Positions 35,906 through 44,810 of a DNA stretch of 64,000 bases are shown piece by piece. How positions within the stretch are numbered: the first letter of the stretch is position 1; the number at the start of each line of letters is the position of its first letter. The position numbers were made by a program, and so were the translations under genes. The DNA lies in the NCBI RefSeq assembly GCF_902459735.1, contig NZ_CABPRV010000004.1:186001-250000 (forward strand), given 5' to 3'. Source of the stretch: Pandoraea capi. GTDB taxonomy: Bacteria; Pseudomonadota; Gammaproteobacteria; Burkholderiales; Burkholderiaceae. The notes under the pieces are model-generated. The model saw nothing but the letters and a program-made list of their open reading frames with translations, was not told where the DNA came from and searched no databases.

Positions 35906-37066
35906 ATGAATGCGTTTCGTTTCCAGACGGTCCCCACCGTCGTCGTCGAATTCGGCGCAGCGCGCCGTCTCGGCGCCCTGCTGCGCGAGCAGTTTCCCGC
36001 AGGCAAGCGTCTGTGTGTCGTCACCGACGGATTCCTGCACAAAAGCGGTTTGCTCGCCCCGGCGCTGGCGGATCTGGCCAAACACGACTGGCAGGTCGCG
36101 GTGATCGACGACGTGATCGCCGATCCGCCCGAGCACGTGGTGCTCGAAGCCGCCGAGCGCGCGCGTGCCGCCGATGCCGAGATCGTGCTGGGTCTGGGCG
36201 GCGGTTCGTCGATGGACGTTGCCAAGCTGCTCGCCGTGCTGCTGCCGGGCACGCAGTCGATCAAGGAGATGTACGGTGTCAAGAAGGTGACGGGTTCGCG
36301 CCTGCCGCTCGTCCAGATGCCGACGACAGCCGGCACCGGCTCTGAAGTCACCGCCGTTTCGATCGTCACGACCGGCGAGACGACGAAGATGGGCGTGGTC
36401 GCACCGCAACTCTTCGCGGATCTTGCGATTCTCGACGCCGAACTCACGCTCGGCCTGCCGCGCGCAGCCACCGCCGCCACGGGTATCGATGCGATGGTGC
36501 ACGCCATCGAAGCCTATACGTCTGCGCATCTGAAGAATCCGATCTCGGACATGCTCGCCGTCAAGGCGCTGGAACTGCTCTCACGCAACCTGCTGCCTGC
36601 CTGCAACGACGGCAACGATCGCAAGGCACGGGAAGCCATGCTCGTGGGCGCCATGTTCGCCGGACAGTCGTTCGCGAACTCGCCGGTGGCCGCCGTTCAT
36701 GCGCTGGCCTATCCGATCGGCGGCATCTTCCACGTCGCGCACGGCCTTTCGAACGCCCTGGTGCTTTCTCACGTCATGCGTTTCAACGCAAGCGCCGCGA
36801 GCCCGCTGTACGCCGAACTGGCCGACGTGATTCTGCCCGGCGGCGCCACGGGCAGCGATGAAGCGAAGACCGATGCGCTCATCCGGCACATCGAGTCGAC
36901 GATCGTCGACACCGCCATTCCACGCACGCTGCGCGAAGTCGGCGTCAAGCAGGATGACATCGCGCGCATGGCCAGCGATGCCATGCTCCAGACCCGCCTG
37001 CTCGTGAACAACCCCCGCGAGGTAACGGAGGCCGACGCTTTCGCGATTTATAGCGCGGCGTTCTGA
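35906..37066 (+). CDS. Iron-containing (group III) alcohol dehydrogenase
   Basis: A 386-residue group III alcohol dehydrogenase. The NAD loop GLGGGSSMDVAKL (about residue 95), PTTAGTGSEVTAVSIVT (about 140) and metal ligands in GIDAMVHAIEAYTS and the paired His of AAVHALAYPIGGIFHVAHG are present. AAGGAAA precedes the ATG at 35906. As the last gene after gabD and a Liv importer, it may be a 4-hydroxybutyrate dehydrogenase making succinate semialdehyde for GabD; that assignment is inference. Confidence 0.88.
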   Translation: MNAFRFQTVPTVVVEFGAARRLGALLREQFPAGKRLCVVTDGFLHKSGLLAPALADLAKHDWQVAVIDDVIADPPEHVVLEAAERARAADAEIVLGLGGGSSMDVAKLLAVLLPGTQSIKEMYGVKKVTGSRLPLVQMPTTAGTGSEVTAVSIVTTGETTKMGVVAPQLFADLAILDAELTLGLPRAATAATGIDAMVHAIEAYTSAHLKNPISDMLAVKALELLSRNLLPACNDGNDRKAREAMLVGAMFAGQSFANSPVAAVHALAYPIGGIFHVAHGLSNALVLSHVMRFNASAASPLYAELADVILPGGATGSDEAKTDALIRHIESTIVDTAIPRTLREVGVKQDDIARMASDAMLQTRLLVNNPREVTEADAFAIYSAAF

Positions 37067-37759
37067 ACGGCCTCACGGTGGCTCGGGCGGCGCTGCTGCC
37101 CAAGCCCCGTGAGTCCACATGCGTCATCGCATATGGCGTGCAAATCCCATCCAAAGATTCACAATCGACGAGCCGATTGCGCAACCGATCGCCCACCAAC
37201 GAGAAACAAGACCAAATACAACGATCAAAATTAATTAAATAGACAATTAACTACATCTTGCCAATTCAAGAGAAAACCATTAACATTACCGAAAACCATT
37301 CTCACTAAAACATCGGGTCAAAAAATACAAGTAAAAAAACCCCATAACTGAGTGTGATTTCAGACAAATTTTTCGATTCTACGTCGAAAAAAACAACGAA
37401 ATAATATCTTGAAATTCGAGAAGTCTCGTTTTTCGATATTTTCGATACATACATTGAAATCGTATAAACCGGTTGATATTCTTCAGCGCATCGGTGTACG
37501 GATTTCAGTCGATACATGCGGTCAGAGCCGCCCGGCACCGATACGTAGCTTTCGATTTATTGCATTGCCACGGCGTGCGAAACGATTGCGAACGTCAGCA
37601 CACCATCGTTTTTGTATTCAATTTAAAACTCCGACGCTTCAAACGACTCAGGGGCCGACACGGCAAAACTCGCCGTGATGGCGTCGTGCGCGCGTAAGGA
37701 ACCGGTGTCTCTGACTAACAATTGGACGCACAAGCATAGCTTTATCCCCTGGAGGCATC
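37067..37759. other. Low-GC gap (693 bp) upstream of luxR
   Basis: From about 37190 to 37500 the sequence is strikingly AT-rich with many A and T tracts, unlike everything around it. It holds an inverted repeat TTTTTCGA-N7-TCGAAAAA at 37369-37391, possibly the end of the adh operon, and presumably the luxR promoter. A 77-codon minus-strand frame (37305-37538) lacks any ribosome-binding site and is not called. Xenogeneic silencing by an H-NS-like protein would fit but is inference. Confidence 0.65.
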
Positions 37760-38473
37760 ATGTCAGCCTTGATGCATTTGCTCGAAACGATTCACGACGA
37801 TTGCAGCGGGATTACCGATTCACAAAATTTGTTTCAGCGGATAGATTCGTTTTCCAAACGCATTGGATTCGAATATTGCTGCTACGGCTTTCGTCATCAC
37901 CGTAGCGCGACACAAACAGAAGTCCGAGTCTTCGACAGCTATCCGACCGGATGGATGGCGCACTATGGCGCGAGCGGATATCTGGACATTGATCCAACGG
38001 TCGCCGTTGGTGCGCATACGGATCAGCTTTTGTCCTGGCGCGATCCCGCCTTGCCTGCGGCGCCCGAGTTATGGCGCGACGCTAACGACTTCGGTCTCAA
38101 CCACGGCGTTGCGCGATCGAGTTGGGGCCCTCACGGCGAGTTCGGGTTGCTGAGTTTCGGTCGTTCGACCGAAATCCTCACTTCCGTTGAGCTGAACTCA
38201 TTGCAGATCGGCATGGGTGTCCTGGCAAACTACACACACGAGTCGATGAGCCGATTGCTGCGCCCGCAACGGCCGCCATTCGACATCATGTCGTTGTCGG
38301 CCCGGGAACGTGAGGTGCTGCTCTGGACCGCAGAAGGGAAAACCGCCGATGAAATCGGCGACATTCTGGGTATCTCGACACGCACGGTCAACTTTCATAT
38401 TCGCAACTGCCTCGACAAGACAGGTTGCAGGAATAAGGTACAGAGCGCTATCCGGCTCGTGATGTGGCGTTAA
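37760..38473 (+). CDS. LuxR-type acyl-homoserine-lactone receptor
   Basis: A 237-residue LuxR protein: N-terminal autoinducer domain (about residues 20-160) with the conserved W and Y in GWMAHYGASGY, D and P in DIDPTV, the later W in LLSWRDP and the G in WGPHGEFGL; C-terminal helix-turn-helix (about 172-235) with LSAREREVLLWTAEGKTADE. All residues expected for AHL binding and DNA contact appear present. GGAGG precedes the ATG. It converges on luxI with 80 bp between, the arrangement known for Pandoraea PpnR/PpnI. I see no copy of the lux box upstream of it. Confidence 0.93.
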   Translation: MSALMHLLETIHDDCSGITDSQNLFQRIDSFSKRIGFEYCCYGFRHHRSATQTEVRVFDSYPTGWMAHYGASGYLDIDPTVAVGAHTDQLLSWRDPALPAAPELWRDANDFGLNHGVARSSWGPHGEFGLLSFGRSTEILTSVELNSLQIGMGVLANYTHESMSRLLRPQRPPFDIMSLSAREREVLLWTAEGKTADEIGDILGISTRTVNFHIRNCLDKTGCRNKVQSAIRLVMWR

Positions 38474-38553
38474 TACGGCGATAGCTTAGGGTTGCCGTCA
38501 AGACATCGAGGACACGGGGAGCGCCGACGCAGCGATGCGCCGGCTCTATTACG

Positions 38554-39237
38554 TCAGTTCGTCATGCTGCGGCAGGACAAGCCCAGGGCAGTGCATGTCG
38601 TCGCGTCGATGTCGATCCGGTACGCCGCCACCAGACGGCCATCGATGCGGTAAGCCGCACCGAGCTTGTGTGTCGGCACGCCAAGGCGCACGAACAAACG
38701 CGCCAGACTAACGAATGTGACACCGATCAGCCGTCGCGCACCCAACGAACTGGCGGTGAATACCGCAGCACGCAACAATTCCCGAGCCCCCTGCATGGAC
38801 TGCTGCCCCGGGGCGCAGTCGGACTCAAAACCCTCGGCATGCGGCGGCTCCCAAGCGAAACGTGAAAGCTCCCATACGGGCGTATGCGATGCGCTATGCG
38901 CGTAAGCGCCTTCCCCCATGTCGAAACCGTCTCCCATGTGAATGGCCGCCGGAAGATCGTCTACGAGATGGGGGAAATGATCGCCGAGCAGATAGCGATG
39001 CGTGGCCGGCAACAGGCGGGCACATCCGACGATAGCGTCCTCATGCCGAAGCGTGACATAAATAGTGTCGTCCCGATCATATTCATCGGACTCCTCACCA
39101 TCCTTCGACATTCCGAACTGAGATGAAGACTTCATCTCCCATCCAAGTTTCTGCACGAAGACCCGATGGCGAAAGCGCGCGAGTTCGCCTCTTGCAGATG
39201 GGATCAACTGAGCACCGCGCATGACATCGACTCGCAT
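38554..39237 (-). CDS. LuxI-type acyl-homoserine-lactone synthase
   Basis: A 227-residue autoinducer synthase. Conserved positions are visible: R and F in RHRVFVQKLGW, the Asp pair in EYDRDDTIYV, R in GCARLLPA, and E and R in WELSRFA. It makes an acyl-homoserine lactone from acyl-ACP and S-adenosylmethionine. GGAGG stands upstream of the ATG. A perfect palindrome (39297-39312) lies 60 bp before the start, the usual place of a lux box, so the gene is probably autoinduced through the adjacent LuxR. Confidence 0.93.
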   Translation of the reverse strand: MRVDVMRGAQLIPSARGELARFRHRVFVQKLGWEMKSSSQFGMSKDGEESDEYDRDDTIYVTLRHEDAIVGCARLLPATHRYLLGDHFPHLVDDLPAAIHMGDGFDMGEGAYAHSASHTPVWELSRFAWEPPHAEGFESDCAPGQQSMQGARELLRAAVFTASSLGARRLIGVTFVSLARLFVRLGVPTHKLGAAYRIDGRLVAAYRIDIDATTCTALGLSCRSMTN

Positions 39238-39296
39238 TCCAAACCTCCATCGTTAGTAGATGAAGGCAGATTAGCGAGGGCGAAATGCAGCGAAAA

Positions 39297-39312
39297 CTGT
39301 CAACGTTGACAG
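39297..39312. promoter_or_regulatory. lux box 1 (CTGTCAACGTTGACAG), luxI promoter
   Basis: A perfect 16-bp palindrome of the CT-N12-AG type bound by LuxR proteins, 60 bp upstream of the luxI start. The identical 16-mer recurs at 40032, 44731 and 53889. Confidence 0.85.
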
Positions 39313-39533
39313 GTATGAAAATCATCAAGCAGACCGCAGGAATTAACCTTCAAAGATCGCTCATTTTTTGAGATAGCCAAGTGAATTCCGGAGTGTTTCG
39401 GTTAAGCACTCCGGGATCCGAACGAATCTGCAAGGCAATGATGCCAACAGCCTTTGCAACCCACACGGCCCGCAGGGTCGATAAGTCCGGGGGGCGATCT
39501 CTCGAATAATGAGGAAGGATGAAAAGATGCAAG

Positions 39534-39566
39534 AGCGGGCATGGCGATAAAATCGCCATGCCCGCT
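39534..39566. terminator. Strong terminator-like hairpin
   Basis: A perfect 15-bp stem (AGCGGGCATGGCGAT and complement) with a 3-nt AAA loop. It lies downstream of the decayed minus-strand gene; the T tails are short on both sides. Confidence 0.7.
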
Positions 39567-39668
39567 TTGGTGAGAGAGAAGATTAGACGGCTATCGCGTC
39601 ATTGCACGCACTGAACATCAATGCTGAACATCCGGCCGACAGTGAAAGTGAAATCGACTGGCCTGCTA

Positions 39669-40031
39669 TCAGGGTCTAGGAACCAGGCACCATGCACTAT
39701 ACGCCGCGCCGTAGCCGTTATAGTTCGCGACACACGTCAGGCCAGCAGTCCCTCTGATATAGAGAAGACCAAATCCTTGCTCACATTGACCCTGCACATC
39801 ACTCCAGAGATAGTCCTTGGAGCTGGCAGGAAATGGCGTCGTGTACACCTTTTTCATGATGTCCATTTCAGTAGTGCCAATTCTCCGCGCGGTCGATACG
39901 GAGTTGATCCAGTTCGCAGCGTACGCGCGTTCGTAAGCATGACGAGGCGGGAAAAAACGGCACACGTGGCGATCATCGGGCGCCGCGCGTGCCAATGTCC
40001 TCATCTCACTACTGAGATCGATGCCCGACAA
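39669..40031 (-). pseudogene. Remnant of a second large Ig-like/lectin-domain protein gene
   Basis: The last 85-90 codons match the C-terminal lectin-like domain of the 1463-aa protein gene next door: AANWINSVSTARRIGTTEMD against AIAWANSLGGRGIAHTEIEL, the same spacing of aromatic residues, and both end CLVPR-x plus 0-1 residues. The first 30 or so codons run through sequence homologous to that gene's promoter, and the nominal ATG abuts lux box 2. Promoter and C-terminal domain are therefore fused with leader, start and all repeats deleted. Expression as a protein is doubtful. Confidence 0.7.
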
Positions 40032-40047
40032 CTGTCAACGTTGACAG
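39937..40047. repeat. Duplicated promoter block, copy A
   Basis: About 111 bp aligns with 44637-44746: both contain GGGAAAAA(A)CGGCACAC, CTCATCTCACT, and then GATGCCCGACAA running directly into the lux box. Copy A serves the decayed gene, copy B the 1463-aa protein gene. Confidence 0.8.
40032..40047. promoter_or_regulatory. lux box 2, in front of the decayed gene
   Basis: The same CTGTCAACGTTGACAG 16-mer as upstream of luxI, within the duplicated promoter block. Confidence 0.8.
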
Positions 40048-40081
40048 GCGACGTGGGAATTTCATGAGGTGATCAATGGCA

Positions 40082-40114
40082 TAAAAAATGCCACGGCGTG
40101 AAATACCGTGGCAT
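40082..40114 (-). terminator. Intrinsic terminator after the 1463-aa protein gene
   Basis: A 9-bp stem (ATGCCACGG / CCGTGGCAT) followed on the minus strand by six T residues. Confidence 0.8.
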
Positions 40115-40207
40115 GAGGTGATGCTCCGTTTATCGGAGATTGAGGATTGATGAAAAGGCGGACTTAGAAAAATGATTGGTCTGCGCTATTCGCTTTTCCG
40201 ATCGGTG

Positions 40208-43200
40208 TCATCCATTCCTTGGGACCAAGCAAGTGGCTTTCGCGTTCGTCGAACCACCGCTTCCCGGAGTCGAACAATATATCCGGAGATACCAGATGTC
40301 GATCATCATCGAGCTATTCGCTCCACAAGTGGAGTTAGTGCATGACCAGTAAAAGTAAGACGCCCCATCTGGGTAATATCCTTGTACATAGAGAGATTTG
40401 AGCAGCTCGATCTCGGTGTGCGCTATTCCTCGTCCGCCTAAGCTGTTCGCCCACGCGATCGCTTGAGAATACGACATGCCGTAGTTGTGATTGAAAGCAA
40501 AGCGATATACGTTGCTGACGACAACCGGATAGGAAACGGTCGCCCCCCCGCTGTCCCGGATGGTAATCGTGGCGCTGCCGTTCCCCATGCCCGACACCTT
40601 GCCCGCACCGTTGACTGTCGCCACCGATGGGCGGCTTGAACTGTACGTGTACGGCGGTACACCGCCGGTGCCGACACGCGTGCCCGTATTGCCCGGCGCA
40701 TCCCGCCCTGTTGATGGCCACCCATCCTGCCTGACCGCAAGCCCGTTAAGCACCATCTGACTCGGCTCAACCCCCAGATCCGGCACTACCTCGATCTTCA
40801 ACCGCAGTTCGGGGAACAGACTGGCTTGCGCTTCATCGCTGCCGCCATCGAACGTCACCTTCATTTCTACACGAAGGTCCGAGGCGTCCTTCAACGCCTC
40901 TAGACGCGCACGCGGAATCGCCTTCGACAGCCCGGCCGTGACCTCCCCTGCCGTCACCCCCGACGCCTGCCACAGCGCAATCGTGTCGCTCTGACCGTTC
41001 GCCAGCGTGCCATGCACCCGCAGCCACACTTTCTGTCCCACTGCGATGGCGTGCCACGGCTCAACCGTCACACGAGGATCGCCGTCGAAGTCCGCCAGAC
41101 GCAGCACGCCCCCGTCTGCCTGCGGAATCTCCGGGGTCGGCAGATCGTCCGGCTCGAACTCATTGACGGTCAGATCCCGCACGCCGGAGGCGTAGTACCC
41201 CGACTCCCGAATCACCATGTAATGCACCGTCACCGTCTTGCCGATGTACGCCAGCACCTTGTCCGCATCCACTTCGATTTCCACGATGCCTGCCGCAGTC
41301 CCCGGCACCTGACCGAAGTCCGAACCGCCGTCCCACACCAGTTCGATGAGATCGGTCGGCTCCATGTCGTCGTACTGAACACGTACCGTTACGCCGTCGA
41401 GCGCGTCGATCGCATCCAGCTCGCCGTCGGGCGCGTCAACGACCAGCGGTTCCGGCAATGGCAGCGTGTGCGCAATGCGCAACGTGCGCACTCGGAACGG
41501 CACCGCGTCATCCTCGTTGTCACTACCGTCGAACGTCACTTTCACTTCGATACGAAGCTCGGATCCATCTTTCAGTTTCTCCAGATCGGCACGTTTGAGC
41601 ACGCTATTGAAGGGTTTGCCGCCTTCCGCTTCGGTCACGACATGACCGTTCTCCAGCGTGATCGTTGTCGGCCGATCCGTATCCAACGTGCCAAGGACGC
41701 GCACCCAGATGCGCTGTCCCGCCGCCATCAACGGCCAATTCGGCTGCCGCACCGTCGCATCACCCGTGAAGCTCGGCAGCGACACCACGCCATCCTCCTG
41801 CTCAACCACATTGGCTAACGGCAAATTGGTCGGCACGAAATTGTTCACGGTCAGGTTCAACGTATCGGAGTCAATCTCCTTTTCCCCTCGCTTGAACGTG
41901 TACATCACCGGCACCGTGCGACCGAGGCTCATCGCCACCTTGCCCGGCGGCACCACGATCTCCAACGTGCCGCTCGGATCGCCTGAAGCTTCAGCGAAGC
42001 TTGTATCGCCATCCCAGCTCAGTTGGATCTTGTCGGTGACCTGCATATCTTCGTATGTGATGACCACCGTCGCCCCGTCGCGCGCATCGGTCGGCTTGAG
42101 TACGCCTTGCTCCGCTTCTGCAACGTCCGGTGCGCCCAACGTCGGCAGGAACAGGCCCACCCGCAGGTTCAGCACATCGGACTTCATCACCCGGTTACCG
42201 CGTGTGATGGTGTAGTACACCGGCACTTCCTGCATCAGGAATCGCTCCACCACGGCCTTGGGAACGGTAAATTCGTAATCCATAGGCCCGATGATGTCGA
42301 CACCATCGCGATACTCGTCAGCGCCTTCTCCCCAATAGATGTCGAGCTTGTCACCGACTTTCATGCCATCGTGCCATGGCACGACAGTCGTCGCGCCCCG
42401 ACCGAACGCCTCTTCCGGCAAGTAGTCGCCATCGGCTTCCCGTACGGAAGGCGCAGGCCACTGGATCGCCCGGCTGACCTCCAGCATCACGTCTTCGGAC
42501 GGTGTCACAACGTCACCGACTTTCACGGTGTAATTCACGGTCACGATCAGGCCGTCGACAGCCGCCACCTTGTCGTGCGGCACATACATCACGAGGTCCT
42601 GTCCTACTGTGTTGTCGCTCACGATGAACGTCTGTGTGAACTCGCCGACCGTCCCCTGGCCGAACCATGCTGTCACCACGTCGTTACGCGCCATACCGGG
42701 ATAGGCCTTGATCGTCACGGGGGCGTCGTCGGGCACGTCATCCGGGTCGAGCACACCGTCGATCGCATCGTCCACGACAGGGGCTGGCAGCCGCTCTGGC
42801 GGCAGCGGCAACACCTTGAACTGATACGACTCAGATTCCTGTTCCGCGCCGCTCGCGCGCTTGACCCGATAGAGCACTGTCACCGTGTCGCCGCCGTTGG
42901 CATTGGCTTCTACGACGCCACGGGAAACCTTCACCTCCATATGCCCCACGGAGGAGACCGGCACGGTCTTGCTCTCCTGCCCGCCCTCCGACGTCCCCAG
43001 CCAGTACCACGTCACCGAATCGCCTACCGCCATGCTGGGCCACTGAGGGATCACCATCAAGGCGTCGTTCGGACCCGGCCCCGGATCGTATTCCCCATCG
43101 GCTTCGGATACCACATAGGGCGGCACGAGTTTGACGGTCGAGAGCACCGATAACGTGATCGACTCGGACTGGCGCAAGCTCGTACCCGACAGCACCGTGT

Positions 43201-44599
43201 AATACACATCGACCGTGCCGCCCGCCAATGCGTCGACCTTGCTCTTGGGCACCACGAATGTCACCGTCTCGCCGATATGCGTGTCGTCAAGCGTTACCGA
43301 CTCCTGATGGGTGACCGGCGTGCCGTCGACGGCGGTCCCGATCCAATGCACGGTGACGATGTTCTCTTCTGCCATGCCCTCCCACTCGGCAATGTCCACA
43401 TGCGCACCGTCCGGCGCCAGCGTGGGATCGAGCTCGTCGCCCAACGCCTCGCGCACCACCGGGGCAGGCAAGGTTCGTTCACTGCCGATGATGTCGTAGT
43501 TGGAGCGCAGCGACACCCCTTTGCTTTGCCCCGCGCTATCGAATACGCGATATCTGATCGACCCTTCGCCCGGTACAACCGGTGCCAGCGAGGCATTCGG
43601 CAACATGAACTGAAGAATCGGCTCGCCCGTGATGTCCAGCGTCACATCGAAGGTCACCGGCATCCCATCGTAGGAACGCCCGGTAAACGTCAGCACCGCC
43701 TGATCGCCCGCGACCATATCGCCGTTGAGCATCGTGATGGCAGTGGCATCCGCGCCATTCAACGCGTCGAAGTCGAGCACACCGCCGGGGGCATTCATCA
43801 ACGCCGGAGCGGTGTAAATCGCGTCGCCGACACTGACCTCGATGAATGCCGGGGGCGCGCGAAGCGAATAGTTCGTCACCACGTCGTAGACATCGTAAGT
43901 GACCGCCATGTCCTCGCCGTCGCCAGCCTCCCTGATAGTCTCCTCATCGACCATCACGACAATGTCCGTATCAACCTCATCGAGCGATATCGTTTTCACC
44001 GGGAGCGACTGCGATCCCCAATACACTGTCAACCGGTCGCCTTGCGCCATGTTCAGCCATCGCGGAATCGTGAGCGCGATCCCTTCCGAAGGAATCGGCG
44101 GCTCGATCGGGCCGGCGGGCAGCACCGCCAGCGCCAGCCGCTCGTTGATCGGCGGCGTCGATTGGTCCGGGTCAAGTCCGCCCGGAATCGTGCGCTTGAC
44201 ACGAATCAATGCCGGCGGCGACGGTTTCACTTCGCCGCTGATGTTCGACACCAACTCGAACCACACCTCCACTTCGCCGTCGTCCTGATTCAACACGTGC
44301 TGCACCGGAACTTCCATCTGATACGACGTGTCGTCTGCATTCGTGATGATGATCGCATCCGCAACGATGTCGTCTCGCCCCCAATACAGCCGCAGCGTAT
44401 CGTTTCGCTCGAACTCGTTTGCCCACGGCACCAACACCGTGATCGGCTGTCCGATGTTGTGCAGACTCCGGTAGCCGATACCGCCCCACGTTTCCGCATC
44501 GAGCACGCGCGGCGCCTGAAGGACTCGGGTATCGGCCCGCTCTTCGTCGGCGCTCAGCCGCGATAGCTCGGGAAACAGGGATGCATCTCTGATATTCAT
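40208..44599 (-). CDS. Large Ig-like repeat protein with C-terminal lectin-like domain
   Basis: 1463 residues. I count about eleven repeats of 105-120 residues, each with a P-x-V-x-E-A-x-G-x-L-D-P-type opening, then V-x-W-x-x-M-x-x-G-D, a VYWxG strand and a VPxxxV strand, an all-beta Ig-like pattern. Near residues 1280-1370 is a Big_2-type domain (PSVATVNGAGKVSGMGNGSA), and the last 95 residues resemble a C-type-lectin-like module (YSQAIAWANSLGGRGI, YFYWSCTN) with four Cys. No Sec signal peptide or anchor is visible, so the export route is unclear. GGAGG precedes the ATG. It shares lux box 3 with the divergent 789-aa gene. Confidence 0.82.
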   Translation of the reverse strand: MNIRDASLFPELSRLSADEERADTRVLQAPRVLDAETWGGIGYRSLHNIGQPITVLVPWANEFERNDTLRLYWGRDDIVADAIIITNADDTSYQMEVPVQHVLNQDDGEVEVWFELVSNISGEVKPSPPALIRVKRTIPGGLDPDQSTPPINERLALAVLPAGPIEPPIPSEGIALTIPRWLNMAQGDRLTVYWGSQSLPVKTISLDEVDTDIVVMVDEETIREAGDGEDMAVTYDVYDVVTNYSLRAPPAFIEVSVGDAIYTAPALMNAPGGVLDFDALNGADATAITMLNGDMVAGDQAVLTFTGRSYDGMPVTFDVTLDITGEPILQFMLPNASLAPVVPGEGSIRYRVFDSAGQSKGVSLRSNYDIIGSERTLPAPVVREALGDELDPTLAPDGAHVDIAEWEGMAEENIVTVHWIGTAVDGTPVTHQESVTLDDTHIGETVTFVVPKSKVDALAGGTVDVYYTVLSGTSLRQSESITLSVLSTVKLVPPYVVSEADGEYDPGPGPNDALMVIPQWPSMAVGDSVTWYWLGTSEGGQESKTVPVSSVGHMEVKVSRGVVEANANGGDTVTVLYRVKRASGAEQESESYQFKVLPLPPERLPAPVVDDAIDGVLDPDDVPDDAPVTIKAYPGMARNDVVTAWFGQGTVGEFTQTFIVSDNTVGQDLVMYVPHDKVAAVDGLIVTVNYTVKVGDVVTPSEDVMLEVSRAIQWPAPSVREADGDYLPEEAFGRGATTVVPWHDGMKVGDKLDIYWGEGADEYRDGVDIIGPMDYEFTVPKAVVERFLMQEVPVYYTITRGNRVMKSDVLNLRVGLFLPTLGAPDVAEAEQGVLKPTDARDGATVVITYEDMQVTDKIQLSWDGDTSFAEASGDPSGTLEIVVPPGKVAMSLGRTVPVMYTFKRGEKEIDSDTLNLTVNNFVPTNLPLANVVEQEDGVVSLPSFTGDATVRQPNWPLMAAGQRIWVRVLGTLDTDRPTTITLENGHVVTEAEGGKPFNSVLKRADLEKLKDGSELRIEVKVTFDGSDNEDDAVPFRVRTLRIAHTLPLPEPLVVDAPDGELDAIDALDGVTVRVQYDDMEPTDLIELVWDGGSDFGQVPGTAAGIVEIEVDADKVLAYIGKTVTVHYMVIRESGYYASGVRDLTVNEFEPDDLPTPEIPQADGGVLRLADFDGDPRVTVEPWHAIAVGQKVWLRVHGTLANGQSDTIALWQASGVTAGEVTAGLSKAIPRARLEALKDASDLRVEMKVTFDGGSDEAQASLFPELRLKIEVVPDLGVEPSQMVLNGLAVRQDGWPSTGRDAPGNTGTRVGTGGVPPYTYSSSRPSVATVNGAGKVSGMGNGSATITIRDSGGATVSYPVVVSNVYRFAFNHNYGMSYSQAIAWANSLGGRGIAHTEIELLKSLYVQGYYPDGASYFYWSCTNSTCGANSSMMIDIWYLRIYCSTPGSGGSTNAKATCLVPRNG

Positions 44600-44636
44600 G
44601 ACGGACCTCCAGACGAGCATGGCCTTGGGGGCACAT

Positions 44637-44746
44637 GCGTGACAGACGGGGAAAAACGGCACACGCCGCGCGCATTCGGCGCGGCGTGTGCCGTCCCCCT
44701 CATCTCACTGCCTCGGTCGATGCCCGACAACTGTCAACGTTGACAG
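44637..44746. repeat. Duplicated promoter block, copy B
   Basis: The partner of 39937-40047, upstream of the intact 1463-aa gene; see copy A for the shared elements. Confidence 0.8.
44731..44746. promoter_or_regulatory. lux box 3, bidirectional
   Basis: The 16-mer extended to the perfect 20-bp palindrome AACTGTCAACGTTGACAGTT (44729-44748). It lies 131 bp before the minus-strand 1463-aa gene and 64 bp before the plus-strand 789-aa gene. Confidence 0.85.
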
Positions 44747-44810
44747 TTACCCGGCGAAACTTGCAGGGCGACACTTGGCGAACCCTTCCCTCTCCGAATG
44801 GAGGTTTGTC

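Larger units (their letters stand above)
39238..39668. other. Gap (431 bp) between luxI and the decayed gene
   Basis: Besides the luxI promoter and lux box it holds the hairpin at 39534-39566. Small open frames on both strands (for example 39350-39559 minus) have no supporting signals. Confidence 0.6.

Noticed and set aside
37305-37538. A 77-codon minus-strand frame in the low-GC gap
   Set aside because: No ribosome-binding site and no recognisable feature; the stretch is more likely regulatory.
39315-39371. A tiny plus-strand frame (18 codons) just after lux box 1
   Set aside because: Too short and without a ribosome-binding site; nothing suggests a peptide here.
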